From NCBI RefSeq assembly GCF_900103605.1, contig NZ_FNHY01000004.1, positions 62,001 to 126,000 on the forward strand: a stretch of DNA of 64,000 bases, read 5' to 3'. The notes below the pieces were generated by a model. It worked only from the letters and a program-made list of their open reading frames with translations. It had not been told where the DNA came from and did no database searches. This stretch comes from Psychrobacillus sp. OK028 (lineage in GTDB: Bacteria; Bacillota; Bacilli; Bacillales_A; Planococcaceae). A program made the translations under genes and the position numbers. This document shows, piece by piece, positions 36,956 through 46,472 of the stretch. Within the stretch, counting starts at the first letter, position 1, and each line of letters begins with the position of its first letter.

Positions 36956-38623
36956 TTACATTTGTTCTGGAGCAGATACACCTAACAGGCGTAATGCATT
37001 TGCGATTGTTTCGCGTGCTGATGTTACTAGTGCAAGACGAGCTTCTGTTTGTGGAAGATTATCTTCATTTAAAACTTTGTCTGCATTATAGAAGCTATGG
37101 AATGTCGTAGCTAATTCTTGGATATAAGTTGCAATACGGTGAGGTGCACGAAGTTTTGCAGCATCTGCAACGATTTGTGGGAAGTCACCAATTTTTTTCA
37201 ATAAATCTAATTCTTTTTCACTTTGTAATAATTCAAGTGAATCCGTCGATACTTTCATGCCTTGAGTTTCTGCAGAACGCAAAATCGAACAGATACGTGC
37301 GTGTGCATATTGCGCGTAGAACACTGGGTTTTCATTTGACTGGGAAACGGCTAAATCTAGATCGAAGTCCATATGAGAATCCCCAGAACGCATACCGAAG
37401 AAATAACGTACTGCGTCTAGTCCTACTTCTTCTACAAGCTCACGCATTGTTACAGCTTTCCCTGTACGTTTACTCATTTTCATTTTTTCGCCGTCTTTAT
37501 ATAATTGAACCATTTGAATGACAGATACTTCTAACTTTTCACGCTCGTATCCAAGCGCTTCAATTGCTGCTTTCATACGCGGGATATAGCCGTGATGGTC
37601 TGCTCCCCAAATATTTATGAGTTGATCGAATCCACGAACTAGTTTGTCTTCATGGTATGCGATATCTGGCAATAAATACGTGAATGAGCCATCACTTTTA
37701 ATCAGTACGCGGTCTTTGTCGTCTCCAAATGTAGTGGAGCGGAACCATGTCGCACCTTCTTCTTCAAAAATATGACCATTTGCACGTAATTTATCTAAAG
37801 CAACTTCGATTTTACCGTTTTCATATAAAGAAGTTTCTGAGAACCAGTTATCAAAGCCTACACGGAAATCTGCTAAGTCTTTTTGTAGTTTTGCAAGCTC
37901 TACTTTTAACCCATGTGCACGGAAGGCTTTATAGCGCTCTTCATCCGACATGGATACGAACTTGTCGCCATGTTCTTCAGCAAGGGCTCCTGCGATATCG
38001 ATAATATCTTGCCCATGGTAGCCACCTTCTGGCATCTCTTTGTCTAATCCTAAAGCTTGGAAGTAACGAGCTTCTATTGATATAGCTAAGTTATGAATTT
38101 GGTTTCCGGCGTCATTAATATAATATTCGCGAGCAACGTCATATCCAGCAAAATCAAGCACATTACATAAGGAATCACCAACAGATGCCCCACGTGCATG
38201 CCCTAAGTGTAAGTCGCCAGTTGGATTCGCAGAAACGAATTCTACTTGTATTTTTTCTCCATCTCCCGAAGTGGAACGACCGTAGTTTTCTTTTTCTGTT
38301 AAGGCAGCCTTTACTACATCCTGTAAGTAATCTTTACGAACCGTAATATTCATAAATCCGGGACCTGCAATATCAATTTTCTCCATCATTGTTCCAGACA
38401 GATTAAGGTTTTCTACGATTGCTTCCGCTACTTGACGAGGATTCTTTTTTGCAAGCTTTGTCAGTTGCATTGCAATATTTGTTGCATAATCCCCATTTGC
38501 TTTGTCTCTTGGTGTTTCCAGTTGAATAGCAGGAATTTGTTCTTCACTGACAAGTTCTGCTTTCAATATTGCTTGTTGTAATGCTTCCTTAATGGATTGT
38601 TGTAGCTTCTCTACTGCGTTCAT
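36956..38623 (-). CDS. argS: Arginyl-tRNA synthetase
   Basis: Class I aminoacyl-tRNA synthetase, 555 residues. N-terminal Add-1 tRNA-binding domain, catalytic motif [12 protein letters not shown] (HIGH box equivalent), KMSKRTGK (KMSKS equivalent), and C-terminal DALR anticodon-binding domain with [16 protein letters not shown]. It begins directly after ywiB (1 bp gap), as in B. subtilis ywiB-argS. Confidence 0.97.
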   Translation of the reverse strand: MNAVEKLQQSIKEALQQAILKAELVSEEQIPAIQLETPRDKANGDYATNIAMQLTKLAKKNPRQVAEAIVENLNLSGTMMEKIDIAGPGFMNITVRKDYLQDVVKAALTEKENYGRSTSGDGEKIQVEFVSANPTGDLHLGHARGASVGDSLCNVLDFAGYDVAREYYINDAGNQIHNLAISIEARYFQALGLDKEMPEGGYHGQDIIDIAGALAEEHGDKFVSMSDEERYKAFRAHGLKVELAKLQKDLADFRVGFDNWFSETSLYENGKIEVALDKLRANGHIFEEEGATWFRSTTFGDDKDRVLIKSDGSFTYLLPDIAYHEDKLVRGFDQLINIWGADHHGYIPRMKAAIEALGYEREKLEVSVIQMVQLYKDGEKMKMSKRTGKAVTMRELVEEVGLDAVRYFFGMRSGDSHMDFDLDLAVSQSNENPVFYAQYAHARICSILRSAETQGMKVSTDSLELLQSEKELDLLKKIGDFPQIVADAAKLRAPHRIATYIQELATTFHSFYNADKVLNEDNLPQTEARLALVTSARETIANALRLLGVSAPEQM

Positions 38624-39043
38624 TTAATCCGCCTCCGTATAAATTAGTTCTAATGTATATGTACCAGCAACTTCCTCATTGATAATTAGCTCATATTCAA
38701 CTTGAAAATGACCGTTTTCAAAATGTAGGTGCTTTGTATTTGTTGTAATCATTAAAGTGCCATATGGTGTATCATAGCTTCCTGTTTGAAGTTCTCCACG
38801 TTCAAAAGGCAAACGCATTTTAACTCCACCACTTCGTAATATTAATGCATTTTTACCGCTTAGCTTTACAGTTGTTCGAATGGCTTTTTCATCTTGCAGT
38901 TCTTCGTAAACTAAATAATACTGGGTACCTTTAAGCGTTAGCGTACCTGAAGTTTCAAAATTAACGGTTTCTGCGGGGACATTCGGATGACGAATCGTGG
39001 AAAGTAACTGTATATTCACGGTCTTTTGTAATGACGTAGACAT
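38624..39043 (-). CDS. ywiB: DUF1934 family protein YwiB
   Basis: About 139 residues, beta-barrel DUF1934 family (lipocalin-like), function unknown. Typical strands: FETSGTLTLKGTQYYLVYEE, LRSGGVKMRLPFERG and TPYGTLMITTNTKHL. The start at ATG 39043 is 9 nt from AAAGG, whereas ATG 39052 sits on top of that ribosome binding site. Forms an operon with argS. Confidence 0.9.
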   Translation of the reverse strand: MSTSLQKTVNIQLLSTIRHPNVPAETVNFETSGTLTLKGTQYYLVYEELQDEKAIRTTVKLSGKNALILRSGGVKMRLPFERGELQTGSYDTPYGTLMITTNTKHLHFENGHFQVEYELIINEEVAGTYTLELIYTEAD

Positions 39044-39201
39044 GCCTAACATCCTTTGTAGAAATTTTATTTACATTTTACTATAACCTTCATATTATAG
39101 CTTAAATTAAATGCAGGTGACAACTAATCATTCAATTAGTAATTTACTATTTATTGGCAAAAGGTTATAATGGACCGAGATATTTTAAGAAGGTGACCAT
39201 T

Positions 39202-40290
39202 ATGTTGATTGATTTTATAATAAATTTTTGTATTCTTTTTACTTTTGCAATTCTTACTTATATACCATTTCAAAATAGGTTAAAAGTTTATATTCCATCA
39301 TCCAAATACACCCCTTATATTCTTGGAATACTAAGTGGATTTACTGGCTGTTTATTAATGTTAACAGCAGTTAGCATTTCAGATTTCGTAATTATGGACG
39401 GTAGAATGGCGGTTATTGCATTGTCTGGTGTCTTAGGAGGACCAGTTGCAACTATAATAAGCGGAACAATTATTGGAGTGTTCCGTTTGTTTATGTACGG
39501 ATATTCTACAACTTCCCTTATTGCAGGAAGTAGCACTATTATAGTGGGAGTGGTTATTGGATTTTGGAGTTGGAAGAAAACGATGACTTTCCGAAACGTT
39601 CACTACTTTTTTGGATATTCAATCGTACAAACTTCTATTGTATTAGGTTTCTTAGGTAACTGGAAATTTGAAACGTGGTTGGCCATTATAAGTTTTATAT
39701 TATATTCCATCTTGTCGTTTTTCATTATTTTTGTGATTTTAAAACAACTTAGCAGCCTCTTTGAAAAGATTAAGCATATTGAAGAGATGTCCATAACAGA
39801 CTACCTCACTGGTTTGAATAATAATCGGAAATTTCAAGAATATACTTATAATCTTTTATCGAAAGGTGAAATATTTTCACTTCTTTTATTAGATATTGAC
39901 TATTTCAAAAAAGTTAATGATACATATGGACACCCTGTAGGCGACGAAGTATTGAAAGAATTAGCGCTCCGAATAAAAGAAGCAAGTAATTCCTTTGGGG
40001 GTATAGTTTCTCGAAATGGAGGCGAAGAGTTTTCCGTCCTCCTACCAAATACTTCTGAGAATAAGAGCTTAGAAATTGCCGAACTTATTAGACAAGCAAT
40101 AGAAAAAAATGCCTTCCCGATCTCCACAGGAGAAAAATTAGCCATTACCATTTCAGGAGGCATCAGTACATTTCCACAAGATGCCGCAACAACACATGAA
40201 TTATATAAGCTTGCTGATGAAGCTCTTTACCTGGCAAAAGCTTCAGGAAGAAATAAAGTAGTACATACCAATCAAAACAAGTTAGTTTAA
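39202..40290 (+). CDS. Membrane diguanylate cyclase with 5TMR-LYT sensor domain
   Basis: Synthesises cyclic di-GMP. About 362 residues from ATG at 39202, which has AAGGTGA 6 nt upstream; the longer frame from 39154 lacks a ribosome binding site. Residues about 1-185 form six or so membrane helices with DGRMAVIALSGVLGGPVA and GVFRLFMYG, matching the 5TM receptor domain shared with LytS. The GGDEF domain follows (DYLTGLNNNRKF) with active site RNGGEEFSVLLP. No RxxD inhibitory site precedes GGEEF in the usual place. Flanked by genes on the other strand, so it is probably monocistronic and an insertion in the conserved argS-speB order. Confidence 0.88.
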   Translation: MLIDFIINFCILFTFAILTYIPFQNRLKVYIPSSKYTPYILGILSGFTGCLLMLTAVSISDFVIMDGRMAVIALSGVLGGPVATIISGTIIGVFRLFMYGYSTTSLIAGSSTIIVGVVIGFWSWKKTMTFRNVHYFFGYSIVQTSIVLGFLGNWKFETWLAIISFILYSILSFFIIFVILKQLSSLFEKIKHIEEMSITDYLTGLNNNRKFQEYTYNLLSKGEIFSLLLLDIDYFKKVNDTYGHPVGDEVLKELALRIKEASNSFGGIVSRNGGEEFSVLLPNTSENKSLEIAELIRQAIEKNAFPISTGEKLAITISGGISTFPQDAATTHELYKLADEALYLAKASGRNKVVHTNQNKLV

Positions 40291-40296
40291 ATATAA

Positions 40297-40332
40297 AAAC
40301 GTGATGCCCTAAACAAAGGACATCACGTTTTT
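40297..40332. terminator. Bidirectional terminator between the diguanylate cyclase gene and speB
   Basis: Perfect stem AAACGTGATG with CATCACGTTT (40297-40306 and 40321-40330), A run on the left and T run on the right. It serves both convergent genes. Confidence 0.85.
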
Positions 40333-40339
40333 ATGTTTT

Positions 40340-41212
40340 CTACTTTACCCAGCCTAAGATCATTTCACGTAGCAATTTACTAGCAGTATTCACTGTTTGC
40401 TCCGACGGGTCATAGTTTGGTGCTACTTCGACTAGATCGAAGCCTACTACGTTTACGCCAGAGTTGGCGATTGCGTGGATGGATGCTAGTAGCTCACGGC
40501 TTGTGATTCCTCCGCAGTCTACTGTTCCAGTTCCTGGTGCATGTGCAGGGTCGAGTACGTCGATGTCGATTGTTACATAGACGGGACGTCCTTCTAGTGT
40601 TGGTAGCACTTTTTTCAATGGCTCCAGCACTTCAAACTTATGGATTTGCATGCCGTTTTCTTTTGCCCAGTCGAACTCTTCTTTCATGCCAGAACGAATT
40701 CCGAATGAGTAGACGTTTTTTGGACCAATGTATTCAGCAATTTTACGGATTGGTGTGGAGTGAGATAGCGGTTCACCTTCGTACTCCTCACGTAAATCTG
40801 TATGTGCATCCATATGAATAATGACAAGATTGTCATAGTTGTCTGCCACTGTTTTCATGACAGGCCAAGACACTAGGTGTTCGCCACCCATACCGACAGG
40901 GATTTTACCGTTTATTAGCAGTTGACGAATAAAACCGGCAATCAGCTCTAAGCTTTTTTCTGCATTACCGAATGGTAGCGGAATATCTCCTGCATCAAAA
41001 TAATTCACTTCATCTAGCTCGCGATCTAGATACGGGCTATACTCCTCTAAACCAATCGATGCTTCACGGATACGCCCAGGACCAAAGCGTGAGCCTGGAC
41101 GATAGCTTACCGTCCAGTCCATCGGCATACCGTAAATAACTGCCTGCGCTTCATCATAATTTTGTTTACTTTTAATAAATACATTTCCTGAGTAATCTTC
41201 ACTAAATCGCAT
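40340..41212 (-). CDS. speB: Agmatinase
   Basis: Manganese-dependent hydrolysis of agmatine to putrescine and urea, 290 residues. Metal-ligand motifs GGEHLVSWPV, IHMDAHTDLR (DAHTD) and TIDIDVLDPAHAPG. Start at ATG 41212, 8 nt after AGGAGA located in the end of speE; the frame start at 41230 lies inside speE. SpeE and SpeB form a putrescine-to-spermidine unit, same order as B. subtilis speE-speB. Confidence 0.95.
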   Translation of the reverse strand: MRFSEDYSGNVFIKSKQNYDEAQAVIYGMPMDWTVSYRPGSRFGPGRIREASIGLEEYSPYLDRELDEVNYFDAGDIPLPFGNAEKSLELIAGFIRQLLINGKIPVGMGGEHLVSWPVMKTVADNYDNLVIIHMDAHTDLREEYEGEPLSHSTPIRKIAEYIGPKNVYSFGIRSGMKEEFDWAKENGMQIHKFEVLEPLKKVLPTLEGRPVYVTIDIDVLDPAHAPGTGTVDCGGITSRELLASIHAIANSGVNVVGFDLVEVAPNYDPSEQTVNTASKLLREMILGWVK

Positions 41213-41216
41213 AGAC

Positions 41217-42050
41217 TTACTCTCCTGCAAGATCTTTCACAAATTTCGGTAGTACAAATGCCGCTTTGTGAAGCTCTTTTGTATAATATTTTGTTTCGAT
41301 ATCAAAGAATTGCTCATCTGGTACTTGCAGTGGATCATACTTTTTAGATCCGATTGTAAAGCACCATAGCCCGCTCGGATATGTTGGAATGTTCGCCAAA
41401 TACATATTAGTAATTGGGAAAATCTCCTTCACATCTTTTTGCACTTGGCGGATTAAGTCTGCCTTAAACCAAGGGTTGTCCGATTGTGCGACAAATAGAC
41501 CGTCTTCTTTTAATGCTTTCGATATTCCAGCGTAGAAGCCTTTTGTAAACAGATTTACAGCAGGTCCTACTGGTTCAGTAGAATCTACCATAATTACGTC
41601 ATATTCATTTTCAGATTCTGCGATATGCATGAACCCATCCCCCACTTGAACATCTACGCGTGGGTTTTCTAATTCACAAGCAATTTCTGGTAAGTATACT
41701 TTTGAATACTCAATAACTTTTCCATCTATATCAACAAGTGTTGCTTTCTTCACTTTTGGATGTTTCATAATTTCACGAATTACTCCACCGTCTCCACCGC
41801 CAACTACTAACACATTTTCAGGATTTGGATGTGTGAATAAAGGAACATGTGCCACCATTTCATGGTATACAAATTCATCTTTTTGCGAGGTCATTACCAT
41901 GCCATCTAAAAAGAGCATATTTCCCCATTCTTCTGTTTCTGCCATTTCTAGCAGTTGAAAATCTGTTTGCTCGGTATGAAGAGTGCGTTTCACCTTCATT
42001 GTGATGCCAAAATTCTCGGTTTGCTTCTCTGTAAACCAAAATCCAGCCAT
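41217..42050 (-). CDS. speE: Spermidine synthase
   Basis: Aminopropyl transfer from decarboxylated S-adenosylmethionine to putrescine. 277 residues, close to B. subtilis Spe[21 protein letters not shown] start, [17 protein letters not shown] cofactor motif, [11 protein letters not shown] with the catalytic Asp, and [17 protein letters not shown]. Translation of the downstream speB is likely coupled because only 4 bp separate them. Confidence 0.96.
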   Translation of the reverse strand: MAGFWFTEKQTENFGITMKVKRTLHTEQTDFQLLEMAETEEWGNMLFLDGMVMTSQKDEFVYHEMVAHVPLFTHPNPENVLVVGGGDGGVIREIMKHPKVKKATLVDIDGKVIEYSKVYLPEIACELENPRVDVQVGDGFMHIAESENEYDVIMVDSTEPVGPAVNLFTKGFYAGISKALKEDGLFVAQSDNPWFKADLIRQVQKDVKEIFPITNMYLANIPTYPSGLWCFTIGSKKYDPLQVPDEQFFDIETKYYTKELHKAAFVLPKFVKDLAGE

Positions 42051-42217
42051 TTATCTATCTCCGTTTCTATAATTAATTTTTGGTATTTATAAAAAAATAA
42101 ATACATTGAAAGTATAGTGCTTTTTGACAAAAGTGCAATACTTTTTTGTTTACCCGTTTAATTTGAATCTATTGTTCTCATACTAATGAAAACATCATTT
42201 AGAACGGAGTTGATTTC

Positions 42218-44284
42218 ATGGGGCGTATTCAACATAGAAAAAAAGTCATCCGAAGCAAACGATGGAAAAGGCTATTACTTATAAGTATTGCCGCTAGCTG
42301 TGCACTTTTTAGCGCACTCCTCACGCTCCGAATATACGCACAAATTGTAGGTGCCCCTATGATTCAAGTGCCAATTTCCTCCGTTTTTTTAGACAATCAA
42401 GGAAATGTTATTGGTGATCGTTTTGAGGATCAACGTAGATACTGGATTTCATTGGAGGAAATGTCTCCTTTTCTACCTCAAGCCACTGTAGCAGTAGAGG
42501 ATCAGGAGTTTTATGAGCATCACGGGTTTGATTATTCTCGGATTGCTTCTGCTATTTTAAAGGATATTAAAGCGGGTAAAAAAGTGGAAGGTGCAAGTAC
42601 CATTACGCAGCAATATGCTCGAAACTTGTTTTTAACGCATGAAAAGTCTTGGACTCGAAAAATAAATGAAGCGTTGTATGCGTATCGTCTAGAGCTATTC
42701 TACGAGAAGGAAGAGCTGCTAGAAGGATACTTGAATACGGTGTACTTTGGCCATGGTATGTATGGAGTCGAAGCTGCTAGTAGATTCTATTTCGGAAAGA
42801 GTGCCAAATCTTTAACTCTAGCAGAATCTGCACTATTAGTCGGTATTCCGAAAGGTCCTACTTACTATTCACCTTTGGTAAATGAAGAAAAAGCAGTAAA
42901 TCGCCAGCAGCTCATCCTTCGATTGATGGAAAATCAACAATTGATCACTAGCGACCAAAAGGAACGTGCTATAAACGAAAAATACGTATTAAAAGCGGAT
43001 GATTCCTTGATTAAGCGAAAAACTGCTCCATACTTTTTGGAGGAAGTGTGGAAAGAGGCTACAGAAATTGCGTTGGAAAAAGGGCGTCGAATTGAAGAAG
43101 GTGGCTGGACGATTGAAACAACGTTAAATAAGCAGCATCAACAAGTAGCAGAAGAGATGATTGAAAAGTGGATGCCAGATGGAGAATTACAAGTAGCATT
43201 CGTCAGTATGGAGCCAGATACCGGTTATGTGACAGCGATGATCGGTGGACGTAATTTTGCGGAAAGTCCCTACAACAGAGTTACACAGGCTAAAAGGCAG
43301 CCTGGTTCTACGATAAAAGCGCTATTATTTGCGGCAGCTTTAGAAAATGGATTCTCACCACTTACGTATATGAAAAGCGAACGAACTATTTTCACCTATG
43401 ATAATGGGCGCAGAGAATATGAACCCAAAAATGTGAACGGAGAGTTTGCTGATCATCCAATTTCCATGGCTCAGGCACTTGCTATTTCTGATAATATATA
43501 TGCGGTTAAAACACTAGAACAAATTGGCTATAAGCCTTTTCAACAATTAGCAGAAAGATTTAACTTGGATATGAACGTCAAGGATACACCCGCTACAGCG
43601 CTCGGTACTACGGAAATTTCTCTTTTAGAGATGACTAAGGTTTACAACACTATATCTGCTGGAGGAATTCAGCAAGAACCTACATTTATTACTAAAATTA
43701 CAGATAATAGAGGAAACGTCATTTATGATATTAAAGAAAGTGATGTAAAAGGTAAAAAGGTATTAACTGAACAAGACTCGTTTATATTATCCCATTTACT
43801 CACAGGCATGTTCGACCCGGTTTTCAATGATTACTCTCCTGCTACAGGAATCAGTATTCGGGCAAAACAAACGAGACCTTACGCAGCGAAATCGGGAACT
43901 ACGAATACTGACCAATCTTTGATAGGCTTCTCTCCTCAGTTAACAGCAGGTGTATGGAATGGATACGATCAAGGAAAACAGGTTAGCGAGGCCGAGGCAA
44001 GACAAGTAACAAAGCAAGTATGGATTGAATTTATGGAAGCTGTCCATCAGGGACTTCCAGTCGAGCCTTTCATCGCTCCAGATGGTGTGCAGGGCGTCAT
44101 CGTTGATATTGAAACAGGCGGAATTGCTACTTCTGCCTGTGAAAAACAACGACTTGTTTATTTGAAGAAAAAAGATGTTCCAACGAAGCTTTGTACCGAT
44201 CCTAAATTGAAGCAACAAACATTCGAGCCGAAAGTGGAAGATTCTGTTCCATGGTCTATCTTCCCATTTAATTTATTTGAATAA
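42218..44284 (+). CDS. pbpG: Class A penicillin-binding protein, PbpG/PBP2d type
   Basis: Bifunctional glycosyltransferase and transpeptidase, 688 residues. Membrane anchor at about 19-38; glycosyltransferase domain with catalytic E94 in AVEDQEFYEHHGFD and GASTITQQYARNLF; transpeptidase with S364 in QPGSTIK, the SDN triad (LAISDNIYAVK) and K558-SGT (AAKSGTTN). Position before ywhD matches B. subtilis pbpG, a sigmaF-dependent gene needed in spore peptidoglycan synthesis. A GTTTA at 42155 with TCTCATACTA 15 nt on could be a weak sigmaF promoter, but the G residues of the -10 are missing, so I do not claim it. Confidence 0.93.
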   Translation: MGRIQHRKKVIRSKRWKRLLLISIAASCALFSALLTLRIYAQIVGAPMIQVPISSVFLDNQGNVIGDRFEDQRRYWISLEEMSPFLPQATVAVEDQEFYEHHGFDYSRIASAILKDIKAGKKVEGASTITQQYARNLFLTHEKSWTRKINEALYAYRLELFYEKEELLEGYLNTVYFGHGMYGVEAASRFYFGKSAKSLTLAESALLVGIPKGPTYYSPLVNEEKAVNRQQLILRLMENQQLITSDQKERAINEKYVLKADDSLIKRKTAPYFLEEVWKEATEIALEKGRRIEEGGWTIETTLNKQHQQVAEEMIEKWMPDGELQVAFVSMEPDTGYVTAMIGGRNFAESPYNRVTQAKRQPGSTIKALLFAAALENGFSPLTYMKSERTIFTYDNGRREYEPKNVNGEFADHPISMAQALAISDNIYAVKTLEQIGYKPFQQLAERFNLDMNVKDTPATALGTTEISLLEMTKVYNTISAGGIQQEPTFITKITDNRGNVIYDIKESDVKGKKVLTEQDSFILSHLLTGMFDPVFNDYSPATGISIRAKQTRPYAAKSGTTNTDQSLIGFSPQLTAGVWNGYDQGKQVSEAEARQVTKQVWIEFMEAVHQGLPVEPFIAPDGVQGVIVDIETGGIATSACEKQRLVYLKKKDVPTKLCTDPKLKQQTFEPKVEDSVPWSIFPFNLFE

Positions 44285-44289
44285 AATAA

Positions 44290-44406
44290 TGAAAGCGCAA
44301 GTGCCTATTTTAGCCCTGAAAAGCGCTGGAAGAATAGCAATAAAGACGTTTTTTGCCTTTATTCACTAGTCTGAAGCGACTCGAGGGTCTAGGCGCTGGA
44401 GTCTGT
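44290..44406 (+). repeat. Bacillaceae-type intergenic repeat (GAAAGCGCAAGTGCC family)
   Basis: About 115 bp from GAAAGCGCAAGTGCC to CTAGGCGCTGGAGTC, including AAGACGTTTTTTGCCTTT and CTGAAGCGACTCGAGGGTCT. The ends can pair (AGCGC...GCGCT) and an internal hairpin surrounds the T run. From memory, near-identical repeats are scattered through Bacillus and Geobacillus intergenic regions. One copy in this window. Confidence 0.75.
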
Positions 44407-44462
44407 ATGGAGATTTACTTGTAGAAAGTTATCCATAAGCCAAAGTTTATTTGCAAAAATAT

Positions 44463-44508
44463 AAAAAGCATTCTCCTACCTAATTCTAGGTAAGAGAATG
44501 CTTTTTCT
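44463..44508. terminator. Terminator after pbpG (bidirectional form)
   Basis: Stem AAAAAGCATTCTC (44463-44475) with GAGAATGCTTTTT (44494-44506) and an inner ACCTA/TAGGT pair. It lies 180 bp past the pbpG stop, beyond the repeat. The following stretch to 44686 shows nothing I can recognise. Confidence 0.8.
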
Positions 44509-44686
44509 TAGCTTGGCTTTCTGTAAAAAGAATGCGTTTATTGGATTGGGTGTCAATTTGCACAAACCATTTACTTACTCGAGTCCACTAAGTGTCCTAG
44601 CATTACTTGGAAGTAAGCTTTAACTAAATTGTACTGTCTTTTTACTTTTAATTCAACCACCTAAACAGACTATTTGAGTTGATAGC

Positions 44687-45202
44687 TTAAACAGTTAAGT
44701 CTTGGTGTAGCTTTGCGTCGCTTCTGTCCCACATTTCTTTGTTATGAGACTGCAAAAATTCACTTAAAATATTTTTGGAACGATCATCCATAAAATCGAC
44801 TAAAATTTGTCGTTTCATCGATTTGTCCATTCGATTCACATGATCAGCCAAATTTTTATAGCCGCGGCGTTTTTCACGGTTGATAATCATCTCACAGGCA
44901 CTAACTCCAGCAAAATACGGTCCTTGTGGATTGTAATCTATCGTGACCCACACAAGCCAATATGGTTTCCCTCCAGCTGAGTCTTCTCGGTTCGTTGTAA
45001 ATTTAATACCACGCTCCGTGTCACTTCTGGCATGCATCGCTCCGATTTCGACTTGTGCAATGCCTTCTTCTATATCAATAATGACTGGAGATACATTCTC
45101 TAAAGAAAGAGAACCTATTCCGAATCCTTTATGTCCATCGGTCGGATCATTTTTTATAATCGTAAAGCCAATCTTTTGTTTTGGTTTTTCTTCATTTGCC
45201 AT
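44687..45202 (-). CDS. ywhD: YwhD family protein
   Basis: 171-residue conserved Bacillales protein of unknown function. Recognised by NDPTDGHKGFGIGSLSLENVSPVIIDIEEG (family core, two neighbouring strands), GAMHARSDTERGIKF and PYWLVWVTIDY. It has no signal peptide or membrane helix. Position between pbpG and ywhB agrees with B. subtilis. Divergent from ywhB. Confidence 0.9.
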   Translation of the reverse strand: MANEEKPKQKIGFTIIKNDPTDGHKGFGIGSLSLENVSPVIIDIEEGIAQVEIGAMHARSDTERGIKFTTNREDSAGGKPYWLVWVTIDYNPQGPYFAGVSACEMIINREKRRGYKNLADHVNRMDKSMKRQILVDFMDDRSKNILSEFLQSHNKEMWDRSDAKLHQDLTV

Positions 45203-45268
45203 TCGACAGTTCCCTCCGTTCTGTTATGATACTAGTATACAGAAAATTTCACTAAAGGAGGAAACGAA

Positions 45269-45454
45269 ATGCCATATGTAACCGTTAAAATGCTTGAAGG
45301 TCGAACAGATGAACAAAAAAGAGCGCTTGTTGAGAAAGTAACCGCAGCAGTTTCTGAAACAGTTAATGCACCTGTGGAGAACGTTACTGTATTTATTGAG
45401 GAAATGCCGAAGAATCATTATGGAACTGCTGGTAAGTTGTTCAGCGATAAATAA
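45269..45454 (+). CDS. ywhB: 4-oxalocrotonate tautomerase family protein
   Basis: 61-residue tautomerase with the catalytic N-terminal proline exposed after Met removal (MPYVTVKMLEGR), and the conserved Arg 12 and the ENVTVFIEEMPKNHYG C-terminal half. Homohexamer in the family. The physiological substrate in Bacillus is unknown. ATG has AAAGGAGG 6-7 nt upstream. Followed at once by a terminator. Confidence 0.93.
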   Translation: MPYVTVKMLEGRTDEQKRALVEKVTAAVSETVNAPVENVTVFIEEMPKNHYGTAGKLFSDK

Positions 45455-45465
45455 TTCAAACCGAG

Positions 45466-45497
45466 ATGAACCCTTTTCAGTTGGGGTTCATTTTTTA
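45466..45497 (+). terminator. ywhB terminator
   Basis: Stem ATGAACCC (45466-45473) with GGGTTCAT (45484-45491) and a T run, 11 bp after the ywhB stop. Confidence 0.85.
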
Positions 45498-45536
45498 TTT
45501 CATTTATTTAATAAAACCTTTAATAAGTAATACCAT

Positions 45537-45661
45537 TGATTTTCGTTACAGTCGGACGCTTTCCGCGGGCGAGGCCGAGCCTCCTCGTTCGCTTCGCTCT
45601 CTGTGGGGTCTCGACTTTCTCGCTTATCCCGCTGGAGTCGCCGACTTTCACTACAATCAAT
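45537..45661 (-). repeat. GC-rich palindromic intergenic repeat, copy 4
   Basis: Reverse-oriented copy from TGATTTTCGTTACAGTCGG to CACTACAATCAA with GGACGCTTTCCGCGGGC, CCTCCTCGTTCGCTTCGC and CCCGCTGGAGTCGCCG. Left and right arms carry matching changes (CAGTCGGACGC opposite GAGTCGCCGACT), which keeps pairing. 45662-45913 beyond it shows nothing I recognise. Confidence 0.85.
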
Positions 45662-45913
45662 AAATAGAGTAATAATTTATCCATTAAGAAAAAGAAGCGT
45701 TTATGATAAACACTAGGAATAGGCAGATCATAAATATCAATCTGTAGCATTATTGTTAGTTGAGTCAATTTCATAATTTCTTATTTCAATATAAAACACG
45801 AATATTAATGTGGAATTATATTCAATTATTCATTTATTTAAAGTGGACTTCATTGATTGGAGCGGATATCAACTTTGTTCAGATTTTACTACTAATTTTC
45901 CCCTTAGCTTTAA

Positions 45914-45942
45914 TAAAAAAGAGCCATCCTATTGGATAGCCC
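45914..45942 (-). terminator. ywgA terminator
   Basis: Minus-strand stem GGGCTATCC with GGATGGCTC (one G-U, one mismatch) followed by TTTTTT. It overlaps the last codons of ywgA. Confidence 0.7.
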
Positions 45943-46444
45943 GTTCATTCATGAGATTCATGACAAATGTAAATGCCTCGTCTATTTCTTCTTTTGAGAA
46001 GTTAAGTTTTCCTTTTACGACGTGAAGTTTTTCGATCTGCTCCTCTTTTGGGAGGTGATCGAAATACAATAATGTTGAAACTAACTCTAGAAAACGAGAA
46101 CTTTTATCTTTCATGTGGTTAATGCATGCTACTAAATCACGCGTCGCTTCAGGTACTTGAGCCATTTGCATGAAATGCTCGCCTGCGTCGGTCATTTGGT
46201 ATTTATATTGTACATAGGAGCCTTTATCTTGTCGTTCTTCCTGTAAAAATCCCATATTGCATAATTCTTCAATTCGTAAGGTAAGCTCTTCTGAATAAGG
46301 GCCATAAAAATGGAATTCGTACTTTTCCTTATATGGATATTGCAGTTTTTTTGCGATGTAAATCATTTTTTGCAGTTTTTTTCTACCGGTAATGCCGTTT
46401 GCTGCTCCGATAAATTGCACAATTTTAGCATGTTCTTCTATCAA
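45929..46444 (-). CDS. ywgA: YwgA family protein
   Basis: 171 residues, conserved in Bacillales next to ywfO, function unknown. N-terminal part resembles a winged-helix module (KIVQFIGAANGITGRKKLQKMIYIAKKLQ, then YGPYSEELTLRIEELCNMGFL), reminiscent of antitoxin or SocA-type folds; that is inference only. It lies 28 bp downstream of ywfO and is probably co-transcribed with it. Confidence 0.85.
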   Translation of the reverse strand: MIEEHAKIVQFIGAANGITGRKKLQKMIYIAKKLQYPYKEKYEFHFYGPYSEELTLRIEELCNMGFLQEERQDKGSYVQYKYQMTDAGEHFMQMAQVPEATRDLVACINHMKDKSSRFLELVSTLLYFDHLPKEEQIEKLHVVKGKLNFSKEEIDEAFTFVMNLMNERAIQ

Positions 46445-46472
46445 TTAGACCCCTCCTTTACTTTCAATTACA

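Noticed and set aside
36653-36985. 110-codon plus-strand frame through the array at 36.7-36.9 kb
   Set aside because: The 21-bp period is a multiple of three, so the array gives a falsely open frame with repeating Leu/Ser/Arg/Phe. No ribosome binding site, and it runs into the argS terminator.
42155-42184. SigmaF promoter for pbpG
   Set aside because: GTTTA and a 15-nt spacer fit, but the -10 lacks the conserved GG; not strong enough to list.
45520-45774. 84-codon minus-strand frame after ywhB
   Set aside because: It covers the GC-rich repeat; composition and lack of a ribosome binding site argue against a gene.
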